Shown here: piece by piece, positions 47,201-53,937 of the stretch
Position numbering within the stretch: the stretch's first letter is position 1
Layout: each line of letters starts with the position of its first letter
Virus record (IMG/VR): IMGVR_UViG_3300027797_000021
Coordinates: 27,617-91,616 of that record
Origin: a virus
Strand: one strand, 5' to 3'
DNA: 64,000 nt
Position numbers and translations under genes: made by a program
The notes under the pieces: generated by a model
What the model was told of the DNA's origin: nothing
The model's input: the letters and a program-made list of their open reading frames with translations, nothing else
Database searches by the model: none

Positions 47201-47898
47201 ATTGACGATTCTTTAACAAAGTCTGTAACAACATCTACGGGATTGTACCAATTGACCTTAGGCTTATCTTCTCTTCCTCCAAATATTGGATCAATTAATG
47301 CTTTTTGCCCAATGTATAGTGCCGGTAATTCATACGGCGCACGCCTTGCAGAGGCCACCATTCTACTTTGTATGGAATCTCTAAGGGCCCAGATTGCTGT
47401 TGGTTCATTTTCAATGCCCCTGCCCGCCTGATTTAATTCTGCGGAAGTAAAATAATCTCCCCTGTCAGTCAACTTTGTTTGACCTGCAGTTAGTTTGCCA
47501 TTGCTTTCGAAAACTAGATTACTATATGGGTCTAGCTGATCCGGATTTGCTCCATCTATGGCCCTACTGACGCCACCTAGTTGGTCCAATTCTTTTCTAA
47601 ATCCAGTAAGACTTTTTACTGTCCTTGAGGAAAAACCCTCTGGATTAATGGACGCCTGATCCTGAAGCGTTTTGGCTAGCTTCAGGCCACCTTCTTTAGT
47701 AAACTTACTAAGGACAAACATGGCGCCTAGAGTGGCTGCACTTGTTGCAAAGAACCTTAATACTGGGTGACCATTTAAGGCCTTACTCACAAAGCCAGAG
47801 TTAGGAGCGTCACCTCGCTCCTCATCATTCATCGTTGGTAGGTCTCTAGACGTTACATTGTAACCTAAGTTTTGTATAGGTCCTGGATCTCTTACCAC
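41293..47898 (-). CDS. Tape measure protein (2201 aa)
   Basis: The first very long gene after the chaperones, the normal place of the tape measure, which sets tail length and fills the tube. Starts with GTG, which has AAGG eight bases upstream. Residues 45-65 (LRFFATSAATLGAMFVLSKF) and about 1960-2010 (ITAAATLAVAGTFFG, then VMSTLGAVTGFSVSS) are hydrophobic, as is usual for tape measures that enter the membrane. The middle is polar and mixed helical, with a Gly/Met/Asn-rich stretch near 1520-1590. By the usual 1.5 Angstrom per residue it would span about 330 nm of tail. It has no lytic motif that I can find; lysis functions are in the separate tail lysin. Confidence 0.7.
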   Translation of the reverse strand: MVRDPGPIQNLGYNVTSRDLPTMNDEERGDAPNSGFVSKALNGHPVLRFFATSAATLGAMFVLSKFTKEGGLKLAKTLQDQASINPEGFSSRTVKSLTGFRKELDQLGGVSRAIDGANPDQLDPYSNLVFESNGKLTAGQTKLTDRGDYFTSAELNQAGRGIENEPTAIWALRDSIQSRMVASARRAPYELPALYIGQKALIDPIFGGREDKPKVNWYNPVDVVTDFVKESSIALATTILPFEAAGAAAGNARSSLHNFRQSMGDVARSSGVNSFKTKAAQRFTDLDDILGEVGHDLGKITNQALKVSAQGSAAVRAATENYANQRPNINAIMHSVRNTGARESWANSASENTLKRAAIFGRKLAFGDGADGNFGYIDLIPGLRGISSGVNQGINTFKKTGVGYDVVNKAISFDAALHKSGMNADELTSVVTNVRANFSSKVSKLAEKFGTSGGGGVGSKSFSGSEFYRQVEQREYKQLLQKQILDVAPNSSRERFSGVLGKFIDDVSVNTSVKETSRKVTIGKTKIIKEGDEAFEEILKRFSTTVDDSIEGGFLSSDALKTSIENTNRIFEGKEFQAAIKVKAEKGWNSILDNAMPRVAGKVLKTKKADFEDFADLNNLSVSQKDFLIKRSAQRLGINLKDANGREVSSAVLSQNLGKRGLNTNNPDSLRSFLVREKQISTGIFSRGFNILGLKAMTLDEGVSQGLFAGLSDDSQTMLGEISKRMALADPTTTSSSVSVMRDVYKTRSGNVLDFSGVKQSVRNVGNFLSNDLKIPILNFNPMQMLGKGSFDEMSGRSPFQIVQGKVSQPFLPDADKGADFFLSYSGGRTKHKVMSFTEESITGQYQSKELEGFYRPLSRKSNEMLSRAARNAASEGKAKSLNEVEFADGKNRSNLLKRLGVSPERELALRQKFDIDYEQPNSIGRLLSRFAKRKTDPENPSFFGRLLRDETVDSNGKQFRVNIADDTGAVTARSPGTAGEMITEGEMLRSFENFRKQTRGFAMPKRVMKVLEDNGIGTFNGRRVSSLTNVQDTKQMTDDVLASLNYDASRIRGLGYEPDTLYETSRRLRDIMQDADLMSGSHIRKRSPTILTRGDELQDELFKYLVQRNELLASGSAGAAGRNFSNTFIQMNEIITEMAKDLPAGQLAEAQAAGLSTLFNLSAMKANRSGLSELAVQRGAFKNSIEALKDAEGLVDPFITGTSQRIGEVGRSGLIKKALYPRLSTAPYRISESATDVLGSTRGQGADVLLVPTFGTVFARNPYGAIKSALGINTYNSTESYSNASAAVSHSVERLNKYFGTIGLQLDVSQYGSPLSLFTSGMVGKRILPIYGAGLGIMTADRTIGGMVNEKDDRGERVYSPFFIGGAAKAAGNLQALGSGITPGGMNFEEKKEQLFEGEVAIRQGRFWPLGNTPFMGGKIMYYRPSIYRKLETGAMFTSDSMGSPIERALFHTDISPLRPLDPYRFERKHSEDRPYPVSGEYFSGPFGPLVPALNATVGKILKPQTMMHQQEVAAGLANYVPAGQSGAYNADPYINGRSGVFGGMGGVAGGMAMGGSGGPPNGTQASSNAMLAGRAGSLNTARNETRNTISGVNNQYMQMAYGAPKMTGVMPQRIVPAGSPINAGNPQIQAQELGYRTQEMLGIYGFAASSVRESFGLGQSDLAPQRSVLQSASKAYGTGRQFWDMNLGGLGDIPMLGGKQIGSIEFSEITRRFIPKERSGIDYINPIKNTMGKQYPFLPGSEYFTDFTTGDPFTKVPEGELRLPGVAYERLNRLSPDATGRYGVMDQYKILGDVAPYSKQFRSLDKTIDSMVDNPTDKLRVQELRERAVSIQQKKNFTEYKYKDSTPEEMGMHPTVHAVSRVGEMLAHRDTFINKKFINKQTSTEEWERNNVYGATFPEWQRPFESFIAPMVNKAGNRDPITAAATLAVAGTFFGQSSKGKFVMSTLGAVTGFSVSSLHSANEAITGEQFMPRTRKKELALEEYADILTYTKNTRLAKMASMAGDRGAAFQYESAAKRTMYGAPIEEIGSGKYGTDIESLSLAIPKRKREHFKAMINAPVNERERILSTAGRLERRIYEAAWGMEVEKRPELTDYFSKNELPNENWEGWHPNTSMDQVKIKIGQDMGLEMSQMGYYPQQIQEASLSNPSYPRFGGGTGSQTDTASRLRSLMSGMGVSGSVIPVMNPFGSEQIDINAGVR

Positions 47899-47912
47899 GG
47901 TTTTTCCTTAGT

Positions 47913-48542
47913 CTAGCCCGATCCCCATAACTTATTTGCAATGGGGTCTTGATACGCAGCTTCCCCTTCTTTCTTGGAAAGATTATGACGAGCAGCTTTG
48001 ATTTTTTCTTTTTCTACTTCTTCTTGTGGATCAATCAATTGCAAAGTCAAATTGGTTGACTCCATGCCATTCATGTTCTGTTTAATCTCAATTATTTTTT
48101 CTGAAAGAGCTACATTTTCAGCTAACTCAGAGAATGTCATATTCTCTAAATCATCCGGGGTATATGTAGATATAGTAGCGAGAACAAAGGCTTTCATTAA
48201 ATTTTTGACCTCAGTAGCTTCATATCTTTTTTCCTCAAGAATATTCTTAGCTAAGGATACGGTAAAGAATCCGGATATATTCAATATCTCTTGAGACAGT
48301 GAAGACACTGCCCCAGGAGATATCGACATTAAATCAAAATTTTCTGGATAAATAATAGCGTACGACAGAATTAAGTCTTCCATGTCAGCGGAAGAAAAAC
48401 CATCTAAACTTTGAAGATATAATATCTTATTATATTCTTTAAAAGTTAATTCTCTAAAAACTAAAGTTTGACTTTTTACATCAACACTATAGATTTTTCC
48501 ATATTTACTTTTTAAGGTAAATACTAACTCTGGGTCTATCAT
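47913..48542 (-). CDS. Tail assembly chaperone, second of pair
   Basis: A 209-residue protein immediately before the tape measure. Residues 14-100 (YGKIYSVDV, LVFRELTFKEYNKIL, LSYAIIYPENFD, then LSQEILNISGF) match in pattern the C-terminal half of the upstream gene (YGDIYVTSI, IVWRSLNRAEYKQIV, CMLYPKFD, IAQEVLEASGF). The R-x-L-x-x-x-E-Y-x-x-I and YP elements are typical of tail assembly chaperones of large Gram-positive phages. The C-terminus is charged and helical. The upstream gene ends TAA, then TTT, then this ATG, all in one frame, so read-through would fuse the two. No slippery heptamer is visible near the junction. Confidence 0.7.
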   Translation of the reverse strand: MIDPELVFTLKSKYGKIYSVDVKSQTLVFRELTFKEYNKILYLQSLDGFSSADMEDLILSYAIIYPENFDLMSISPGAVSSLSQEILNISGFFTVSLAKNILEEKRYEATEVKNLMKAFVLATISTYTPDDLENMTFSELAENVALSEKIIEIKQNMNGMESTNLTLQLIDPQEEVEKEKIKAARHNLSKKEGEAAYQDPIANKLWGSG

Positions 48543-48545
48543 AAA

Positions 48546-49103
48546 TTACAGCTGTCTTACCTCTAAGGCAACGAAACCTGAAGCTTCTAATACCTCTTGC
48601 GCAATTAACGAAGGGAGACCAGCCATGAATCCAGCAGAGTTATTCTTGTCAAACTTAGGATAAAGCATACATAGCTCTGATATAGTTTCTTCATTCCAGA
48701 GGTTAGCTTCTGCCGTAGTTAGCTGTCCTGCTTGAACCAGCTGTTCCATTTTCTTAACAATCTGCTTATACTCAGCGCGATTCAAAGATCTCCATACAAT
48801 ATGCTTATCGTAGGTAATGGAAGTCACATAAATGTCACCATATTGCTTTTTCCAATCCTTGACAGTACCTGCTAGCGGTCCGCCATCCCAAATTGCCTCT
48901 TCGTCTGGAACATCCTCTATATCCTGGTAGTCAGCGTCATTTTGCACTGGCTGCTCTTCATCTTCCAAATCTGGAGAATAGCCTGACGCAAGATCGCTTG
49001 CACTAGGATCATCTGACATCTCTAAATCTACCGTAGTAGTTTCAAAGTCTTCGCCAGATTCAATATCTAGATTTTTAACAACAACTTTTCTTTTAGAATC
49101 CAT
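48546..49103 (-). CDS. Tail assembly chaperone, first of pair
   Basis: A 185-residue protein. Residues 1-75 are very acidic and likely disordered (SDDPSASDLASG, DLEDEEQPVQND). Residues 85-185 form the chaperone-type domain shared with the next gene (YGDIYVTSITYDKHIVWRSL, NRAEYKQIVKKM, ISELCMLYPKFD, EVLEASGF). Chaperones of this kind coat the tape measure during tube assembly and often occur as a short and an extended form. A promoter-like element with perfect TATAAT lies directly upstream (49132-49160). The ribosome site is weak (GAGAG). Confidence 0.7.
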   Translation of the reverse strand: MDSKRKVVVKNLDIESGEDFETTTVDLEMSDDPSASDLASGYSPDLEDEEQPVQNDADYQDIEDVPDEEAIWDGGPLAGTVKDWKKQYGDIYVTSITYDKHIVWRSLNRAEYKQIVKKMEQLVQAGQLTTAEANLWNEETISELCMLYPKFDKNNSAGFMAGLPSLIAQEVLEASGFVALEVRQL

Positions 49104-49131
49104 AATTACTCTCTTTCGCTCGAATCAATTC

Positions 49132-49160
49132 ATTATATCATACTATACTTAGTGGAACAA
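49132..49160 (-). promoter_or_regulatory. Sigma70-type promoter before the tail assembly chaperones
   Basis: On the minus strand TTGTTC (49160-49155) and a perfect TATAAT (49137-49132) are 17 bases apart, the optimal spacing. The site fills the 62-base gap between the 324-residue tube-fold gene and the first chaperone, giving a leader of about 22 bases. The -35 matches TTGACA only in its TTG, as does the site before the sheath gene. Confidence 0.6.
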
Positions 49161-49165
49161 CAGTT

Positions 49166-50140
49166 TTACTCACTTATAAGTTGTGTTGTGTCCCCCGTTT
49201 GTTTGTACCAATTTGACATATTACCATTTGTGGATGTCGCAGTCTGTGCTGATACCGCAGCCTGTGGGTCTGCTGAAGCATTAAAGGTAGTCTTTGTTTT
49301 GACGAAGGAAAGATTAGCCTCTGTAAAGTAGTGATCTCTTGCTATGAATTGATAACTTTCACCAATAGGCTGACCACCCGGGCCGTAGGCAATTGACATA
49401 TTTGTCAGGTTTACTTCTTGTATTACTATTTTCATAGGTTGAGAAGAATTATCAGATTTAATAGTTCTTTGATTAACGTCTGAGATCATCATTCTATCTA
49501 TGTTGTCAGAAATATTAGTATCTTCGCTTTGATATAAGTTCAATGGAGACAGTGCAACCTCTTCTAGCCCATAGACTATGATTAGATTAAATGGCGGATG
49601 GGCGCTAAAAATATTTCTATTAGAATTCTGAACGTTTTTAAAAAATGGGTCGTCAGTAGTTCTGTCCAATTGTCCTCTGGCCCAATATTTTTCTATTAAC
49701 TTTTCATCTTCTACTGTTTCAAAAGTAGATCTCATACGAGACATTACCTGATTGGCGGGGTATTTCTCTTTTGCTGCGCGTGCTCTAACATCCGCTGCCT
49801 TCTCAAGCAGTTCTGTCATTCTTCTTGGGTACTTGGAAAACATTGTTATTTCTCCACTGATGATTCTAGTACCATACATCATGGCGTCATAGTTATATGA
49901 CCAGAACCCATACAGTGGTTGTTTTTCCTGTCTTACATTAAAAGCGAAGTTTGCAATATCTAGTTCATCTTCGGGGGAAAATAATCCATCTATATATATT
50001 CTGATGTCTTCACCGCTAAAGTAATAATCATAATAATTACTAAAACGTAGATCGTTCTGTCCCCCGCCACTCCATACGGCATCTATTGTTTCATGAAGTG
50101 GGTCAAACTCTCTTATATTGTTATTGTTTCTAATTGTCAT
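49166..50140 (-). CDS. Tube-fold tail protein C (divergent)
   Basis: A 324-residue protein with the same strand order as the two upstream tube-like proteins: DIRIYIDG and FAFNVRQEKQPLYGFWSYN at the start, GEITMF, PPFNLIIVYG in the middle and GESYQFIARDHYF near the end. A helical insert (about residues 115-165) and a Ser/Thr-rich C-terminus set it apart. Its start overlaps the preceding stop (ATGA). Such divergent tube copies usually form the adaptor between tube and hub or a baseplate ring. The fold relation is by pattern, without alignment software. Confidence 0.6.
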   Translation of the reverse strand: MTIRNNNNIREFDPLHETIDAVWSGGGQNDLRFSNYYDYYFSGEDIRIYIDGLFSPEDELDIANFAFNVRQEKQPLYGFWSYNYDAMMYGTRIISGEITMFSKYPRRMTELLEKAADVRARAAKEKYPANQVMSRMRSTFETVEDEKLIEKYWARGQLDRTTDDPFFKNVQNSNRNIFSAHPPFNLIIVYGLEEVALSPLNLYQSEDTNISDNIDRMMISDVNQRTIKSDNSSQPMKIVIQEVNLTNMSIAYGPGGQPIGESYQFIARDHYFTEANLSFVKTKTTFNASADPQAAVSAQTATSTNGNMSNWYKQTGDTTQLISE

Positions 50141-50922
50141 CTTGGAGGCTGCACCTGAGTTGTATTGTTTTCGTTCTTTTTAGGATTGTATTTACTTTCA
50201 TAATATTCTTCTTCATTTAAAGAAGCTAGTTCTTCTACTATGAGATCCCCAAATATATTAGATCCAATATTCATATCTCTAGCTTTCATCTCCGTGGTAT
50301 AGGATGGATCTCTTGGGTCTAAATCATCATTCGGAATTTTTATTAAAGGCTGAATTCCTCTAGCCATATAGGTGTATGTCTGCTCTGTTATTAGGTCATC
50401 TATCGATAAGGTTTGACCTTCATCAACTATCGTGATACCAAAGATTTTCATTTTTGCCCCAACTCCGTATTCATTAAAAAATGTAATGACAATATCGAAA
50501 GGTGGCAACATGTCTGCTAGAGGAGCAAAGAATCCTTGCTTTCTAGCAAGGTATTCTCTAAATTGCTTTATTCTATAAAAAGCGTATTCGTTAAAAACAG
50601 TAAATATTAGGCTTCCGGCGATTGTTCTTCCGCCCTTAACAAATCCCCTAACATTTACATGCCCCAATGTTCTTATGGGTGAATTTTCCCTATGTATAGA
50701 GTATGAAATAGTTTGAAGTTCACCGAGAGTTATTACGTCGCCGGTAGCTTCAACGTTGCCCGTTTGCCCTATGACGGGAACTATCATCGTTGCTACTGCA
50801 TCTGCTCCAGAGAAGGACATATTCGACATGTATTTATCAAAGTCAAATAAATCATTTCCTGACTTTTCTTTAGTCTCTTCTTTTCTAGTCAGCTTAAAAG
50901 GGAACGATTGCCCTTGTGCCAT
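50137..50922 (-). CDS. Tube-fold tail protein B
   Basis: A 261-residue paralogue of the preceding major tube protein. Shared elements in order are FSGADAVAT, SYSIHRENSPIRTLG, VRGFVKGGRTIAGSLIFTVF, PPFDIVITFFNEYG, IDEGQTLS-type turn and TYTYMARGIQPL. It has an extra Lys/Asp-rich N-terminus and a charged, probably disordered C-terminus. It sits just after the terminator that follows the main tube gene, so it is probably made in lower amount, consistent with a tube-end or baseplate adaptor ring rather than the tube itself. Confidence 0.7.
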   Translation of the reverse strand: MAQGQSFPFKLTRKEETKEKSGNDLFDFDKYMSNMSFSGADAVATMIVPVIGQTGNVEATGDVITLGELQTISYSIHRENSPIRTLGHVNVRGFVKGGRTIAGSLIFTVFNEYAFYRIKQFREYLARKQGFFAPLADMLPPFDIVITFFNEYGVGAKMKIFGITIVDEGQTLSIDDLITEQTYTYMARGIQPLIKIPNDDLDPRDPSYTTEMKARDMNIGSNIFGDLIVEELASLNEEEYYESKYNPKKNENNTTQVQPPR

Positions 50923-50936
50923 ATTATTCTCCTATA

Positions 50937-50976
50937 AATAAAAAGGTGCATGGAAGAAGCCTCCCATGCACCTTTT
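50937..50976 (-). terminator. Intrinsic terminator after the tail tube gene
   Basis: On the minus strand AAAAGGTGCATGG and CCATGCACCTTTT pair perfectly over 13 bases around a 10-base loop (plus-strand arms 50941-50953 and 50964-50976), followed by TTTTTATTT. It lies 18 bases past the tube stop codon and should cut read-through into the less abundant tube-fold genes. Confidence 0.85.
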
Positions 50977-50994
50977 GCGTAAAATTACACTCTA

Positions 50995-51657
50995 TCAGGG
51001 TCTGATAATTGTGGTGTTCAATCCCTCAGGCGTAATACCTACCAGGTTAGTCGGATCGACAAGCGTATCATTTCTGATAACGTACATCGGTCCAAGCTCA
51101 CGGGCTACGTAAGTCATTGTTTCTTCGATAACGATGTCATCCATCGATGCTCCTGAACCTTCGTTCAAAAGCTCAACACCGAAGATTGATCTTACGGCTG
51201 CCTGACCATATTCATTAGCGAATGTAACAGTAATGTCAAAAGGAGGAATCTGATCCGCATAGTAAGGAACTTTTCTTACTACGCCAGTCTTCTGCTCATT
51301 AACATCAGCGATACCGCGTCGATGGCCATTGTCACCGGGCAATGTGTTGTGACTTCTTGTGTAAAAGTCCATGGGTCTGTTTTGCGTATAGTTTTGTTCC
51401 AACATCTTATACAGTGCCGGACGATCAAAAACCGTAAAGATTAAAGAGCCAGCTATTCCTCTTTTTCCTCTTGAGAAGGAACGAGGATTAGGCGATCCCA
51501 TGGTATAGATTGGGGCCTTTTCTCTAGTAACAGAGAAAGTGATGCCTGATAAGGCGCCAATTTCTACGCCACCAAATGTGGCTACAATGTCTGCTCCTGA
51601 GAACGTGGTGTAAGTATTAAGATACTTATTAACTGATGTATATTCTTCTGCTGCCAT
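50995..51657 (-). CDS. Major tail tube protein
   Basis: A 220-residue protein directly after the sheath gene, the standard place for the tube. The core shows FSGADIVATFGGVEIGALSG, ITFSVTREKAPIYTMGS, RSFSRGKRGIAGSLIFTVFD, then PPFDITVTFANEYG and ETMTYVARELGPM, the strand pattern of tail-tube beta barrels of large Gram-positive phages. It has a strong ribosome site (AGGAGGG), G+C-richer codons than the tape-measure genes and its own terminator, all signs of high expression. Of the three tube-fold paralogues this is the best candidate for the real tube. Confidence 0.8.
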   Translation of the reverse strand: MAAEEYTSVNKYLNTYTTFSGADIVATFGGVEIGALSGITFSVTREKAPIYTMGSPNPRSFSRGKRGIAGSLIFTVFDRPALYKMLEQNYTQNRPMDFYTRSHNTLPGDNGHRRGIADVNEQKTGVVRKVPYYADQIPPFDITVTFANEYGQAAVRSIFGVELLNEGSGASMDDIVIEETMTYVARELGPMYVIRNDTLVDPTNLVGITPEGLNTTIIRP

Positions 51658-51683
51658 TTAAGTTACCCTCCTAGTCGGTAAAT

Positions 51684-52955
51684 TTATAGACTAATGGCCA
51701 CTCTGACTTCGATCTCTTTGAGTTCGAAGGCAGGTGTTAAAATAAGGTCTACAACCGCCTTGTTTTCGTTCGGGATATAAGAGACCGTAAAGTCACTACC
51801 GAGCAAGGCTCCTACAATTTGCATACCTCTCAAGCCAGAAGTAATTGCTGTTTCCATCGCATTTCTTGTTTGAATATTTGATGGCTCACCAACGAATCTC
51901 TGGCAGGCTTGTCTAACAACCGATGTAGCATCATTAATGATTCTCTTGGTTGAAAGACGAGTATAATCTGATGTTGACCAACTAAAGGTTAATCCATCTC
52001 CAAATACTGGGATCTTATTAAAGTTAACAACAACACTGTTTACGCCCTTGTCTGACAAGGCAGTTTGCTGCGTTCTAGTGGGGGAGTATCTTATAGCCTC
52101 GACATTGTAAGCTGCCTTATTAACGACTGAACTGTATGAAGGAAGTATGCTTATAGTTGCCGCCATATGTGTAGCTCCATTTGCATAACCAAAATCAACG
52201 CTTCCAGAAGAGTAGTTAACTGGCTTAATTTCTGTAGCAACAACTACCACATAGGGACCAGTCTCTTTTAGTAGGTCGCTATTGTTTCTAACTGGAAGAC
52301 TAGTAAGAGCCAAATGTGTATTGACATTTCCTGGAGTCATAGTCTCCGATGTTCCAGCGTATGGATTAACTCCCATAATTGCTATGCATGGATTGATATT
52401 TTCCGAAATATCTTTAACTTTTGCCGAAACCTTATACGCCCAGTTATAAGCGACGGTAGCAGAATTATCTGCATAGAATCCTACTGCCGGAGCAGTAGTG
52501 CTTGTGTTCGGCGTTGCACCTGTGAGGTCCCAGGTATATGGGTGACCACCACGACCCCAAGGAACAATGATGTCTGGGATGCAAGACTCTGCAGCAATGA
52601 ATGCATCGTCGAAAATGTCTACTGAGACGGGAGTGGCATCACTGCTTAAGCTAGTAACAGCTCCAGTAGATGGAACAAATACGGTATTGCTTGGTAACGG
52701 AACGATATACATTCTTCCGGCTCCAGCAATGAGCAATTCAAGGAATGCTCTGTGTGCATCTGATCCGTCACCAAAGGCAGAGATGACATCAGCTTCGTTT
52801 GAAACTCGTACGACATCAAGGTCAGCCACTCCACCGGTTAGATTTGGGGTGCTGCGCTTTGCAATTGCAACAATTCGAGGACCAGCTGGTGCGTCCTGAC
52901 GTGAGACGCTATAGAAGCGATCTCTGATTAAAGTTTTTACTCCAGGTATACCCAT
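51684..52955 (-). CDS. Tail sheath protein
   Basis: A 423-residue contractile sheath subunit. The N-terminus (MGIPGVKTLIRDRFYSVSRQ) and the C-terminal domain (RQACQRFVGEPSNIQTRNAM, then VDLILTPAFELKEIEVRVAI) have the typical sheath pattern in which terminal arms weave neighbouring subunits. A 114-base leader with a promoter-like site and a GGAGG ribosome site precedes it. Codons are G+C-richer than in the neighbouring neck genes. It carries two Ala-Thr-Pro sites (SSDATPVS and LTGATPNT) in the variable middle domain, which in sheaths faces outward. Confidence 0.85.
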   Translation of the reverse strand: MGIPGVKTLIRDRFYSVSRQDAPAGPRIVAIAKRSTPNLTGGVADLDVVRVSNEADVISAFGDGSDAHRAFLELLIAGAGRMYIVPLPSNTVFVPSTGAVTSLSSDATPVSVDIFDDAFIAAESCIPDIIVPWGRGGHPYTWDLTGATPNTSTTAPAVGFYADNSATVAYNWAYKVSAKVKDISENINPCIAIMGVNPYAGTSETMTPGNVNTHLALTSLPVRNNSDLLKETGPYVVVVATEIKPVNYSSGSVDFGYANGATHMAATISILPSYSSVVNKAAYNVEAIRYSPTRTQQTALSDKGVNSVVVNFNKIPVFGDGLTFSWSTSDYTRLSTKRIINDATSVVRQACQRFVGEPSNIQTRNAMETAITSGLRGMQIVGALLGSDFTVSYIPNENKAVVDLILTPAFELKEIEVRVAISL

Positions 52956-53000
52956 TTTGTTCTTTATCCTCCAAATTTCAAAACTCTATTTGAATCTCTC

Positions 53001-53030
53001 TTTATAGTAACACACAACTTATAAAAACAA
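53001..53030 (-). promoter_or_regulatory. Promoter-like element before the sheath gene
   Basis: In the 114-base gap upstream of the sheath, TTGTTT (minus strand 53030-53025) and TATAAA (53006-53001) are 18 bases apart. The leader would be about 40 bases and contains GGAGG. It shares the TTGTT start of its -35 with the chaperone promoter. The spacing and -35 are suboptimal, so confidence is moderate. Confidence 0.45.
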
Positions 53031-53069
53031 CTACAAACTTAATTTTGGCAGAGATTAATATATACCATA

Positions 53070-53936
53070 TTAGCTATTGGGTGTTGCGCCCTGGAAAAGA
53101 TCTATGACATTACCTTCCGTTCCAGAGTAATTGGGAGTAGCAGCGTGCATCTCTTTAAGGAGTTCCTTCTCATAAGCCATCCACGTTCTTGCATCAACAA
53201 CAATCTTTTCAATTCTATTATTAGCTATTGCAAACGTTTTTTCAGTAGTTAACATATATGTGACGGTTCTTTTATGTATATCCTTGCCGTCTCTGTTTAT
53301 TTCTGAGTCTGACAGTCTCCTAGAATAGACTAATTCAGATGCGCCTGCGGCTTTAAAAATTGAAGTATATTCCAGCATAAAGTCCTCAAAGGCTTCCATG
53401 ACCTGATCACACAGAACTGCCGCATCAAGATCATCTCTGGTTGTCGTACTATTTGGCCCTTGGAAAGTTCCAACCTTGCTCATTACCGTAAAGCCTACTA
53501 CATTTTGAAATTTCTGACCATAGATTGTTACAGAATTAGAAAGTACATTTTGGCGCATTCTTGGCTTTGGCTCTGTCGTGTGGGATTTTCTTAGCTCTAA
53601 ATGATAACCGATTATTGCTGGAAAGTCATCTAGTCCAACATTTGTAGAAGACGGGGCTGACGAAAGATCTCTTGTGGAGTTTTCAATAGATCCAGAGTCC
53701 TTATACGTTACGGATGATTCTCTATTTATACTTAATGGAAGTATTGGTATTGTTGGATAGCTTTCTTCCCATATTTTTTTAACTAAGCTAACAAACTCTA
53801 GGTAAGTTAGATTTCCAGTGTATACTTCCTCAATTCCGTCACTATCTAACCTACGATAACCAGGAGCCTGCAGAGCAGGTAAACCATATCTTGCGTTTTC
53901 AGAAAAGTGAGGAAAATCTCTATTTAAGTAACCCAT
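53070..53936 (-). CDS. Tail terminator-like neck protein
   Basis: A 288-residue protein between the sheath-like neck protein and the sheath. The middle (PRMRQNVLSNSVTIYGQKFQ, NVVGFTVMSKVG, then DQVMEAFEDFMLEYTSIFKA) and SELVYSRRLSDSE with KRTVTYMLTTEKTF resemble tail-terminator proteins of large Gram-positive phages, which cap the completed tube and accept the head. It follows the previous stop after one base. Two Ala-Thr-Pro sites occur near the C-terminus (HAATPNYS and QGATPNS), the last being five residues from the end. The terminator role is inference from pattern and place. Confidence 0.6.
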   Translation of the reverse strand: MGYLNRDFPHFSENARYGLPALQAPGYRRLDSDGIEEVYTGNLTYLEFVSLVKKIWEESYPTIPILPLSINRESSVTYKDSGSIENSTRDLSSAPSSTNVGLDDFPAIIGYHLELRKSHTTEPKPRMRQNVLSNSVTIYGQKFQNVVGFTVMSKVGTFQGPNSTTTRDDLDAAVLCDQVMEAFEDFMLEYTSIFKAAGASELVYSRRLSDSEINRDGKDIHKRTVTYMLTTEKTFAIANNRIEKIVVDARTWMAYEKELLKEMHAATPNYSGTEGNVIDLFQGATPNS

Positions 53937-53937
53937 A

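Noticed and set aside
48540-48640. Programmed frameshift between the two chaperones
   Set aside because: I found no X-XXY-YYZ heptamer near the junction, and the two genes are already in the same frame.
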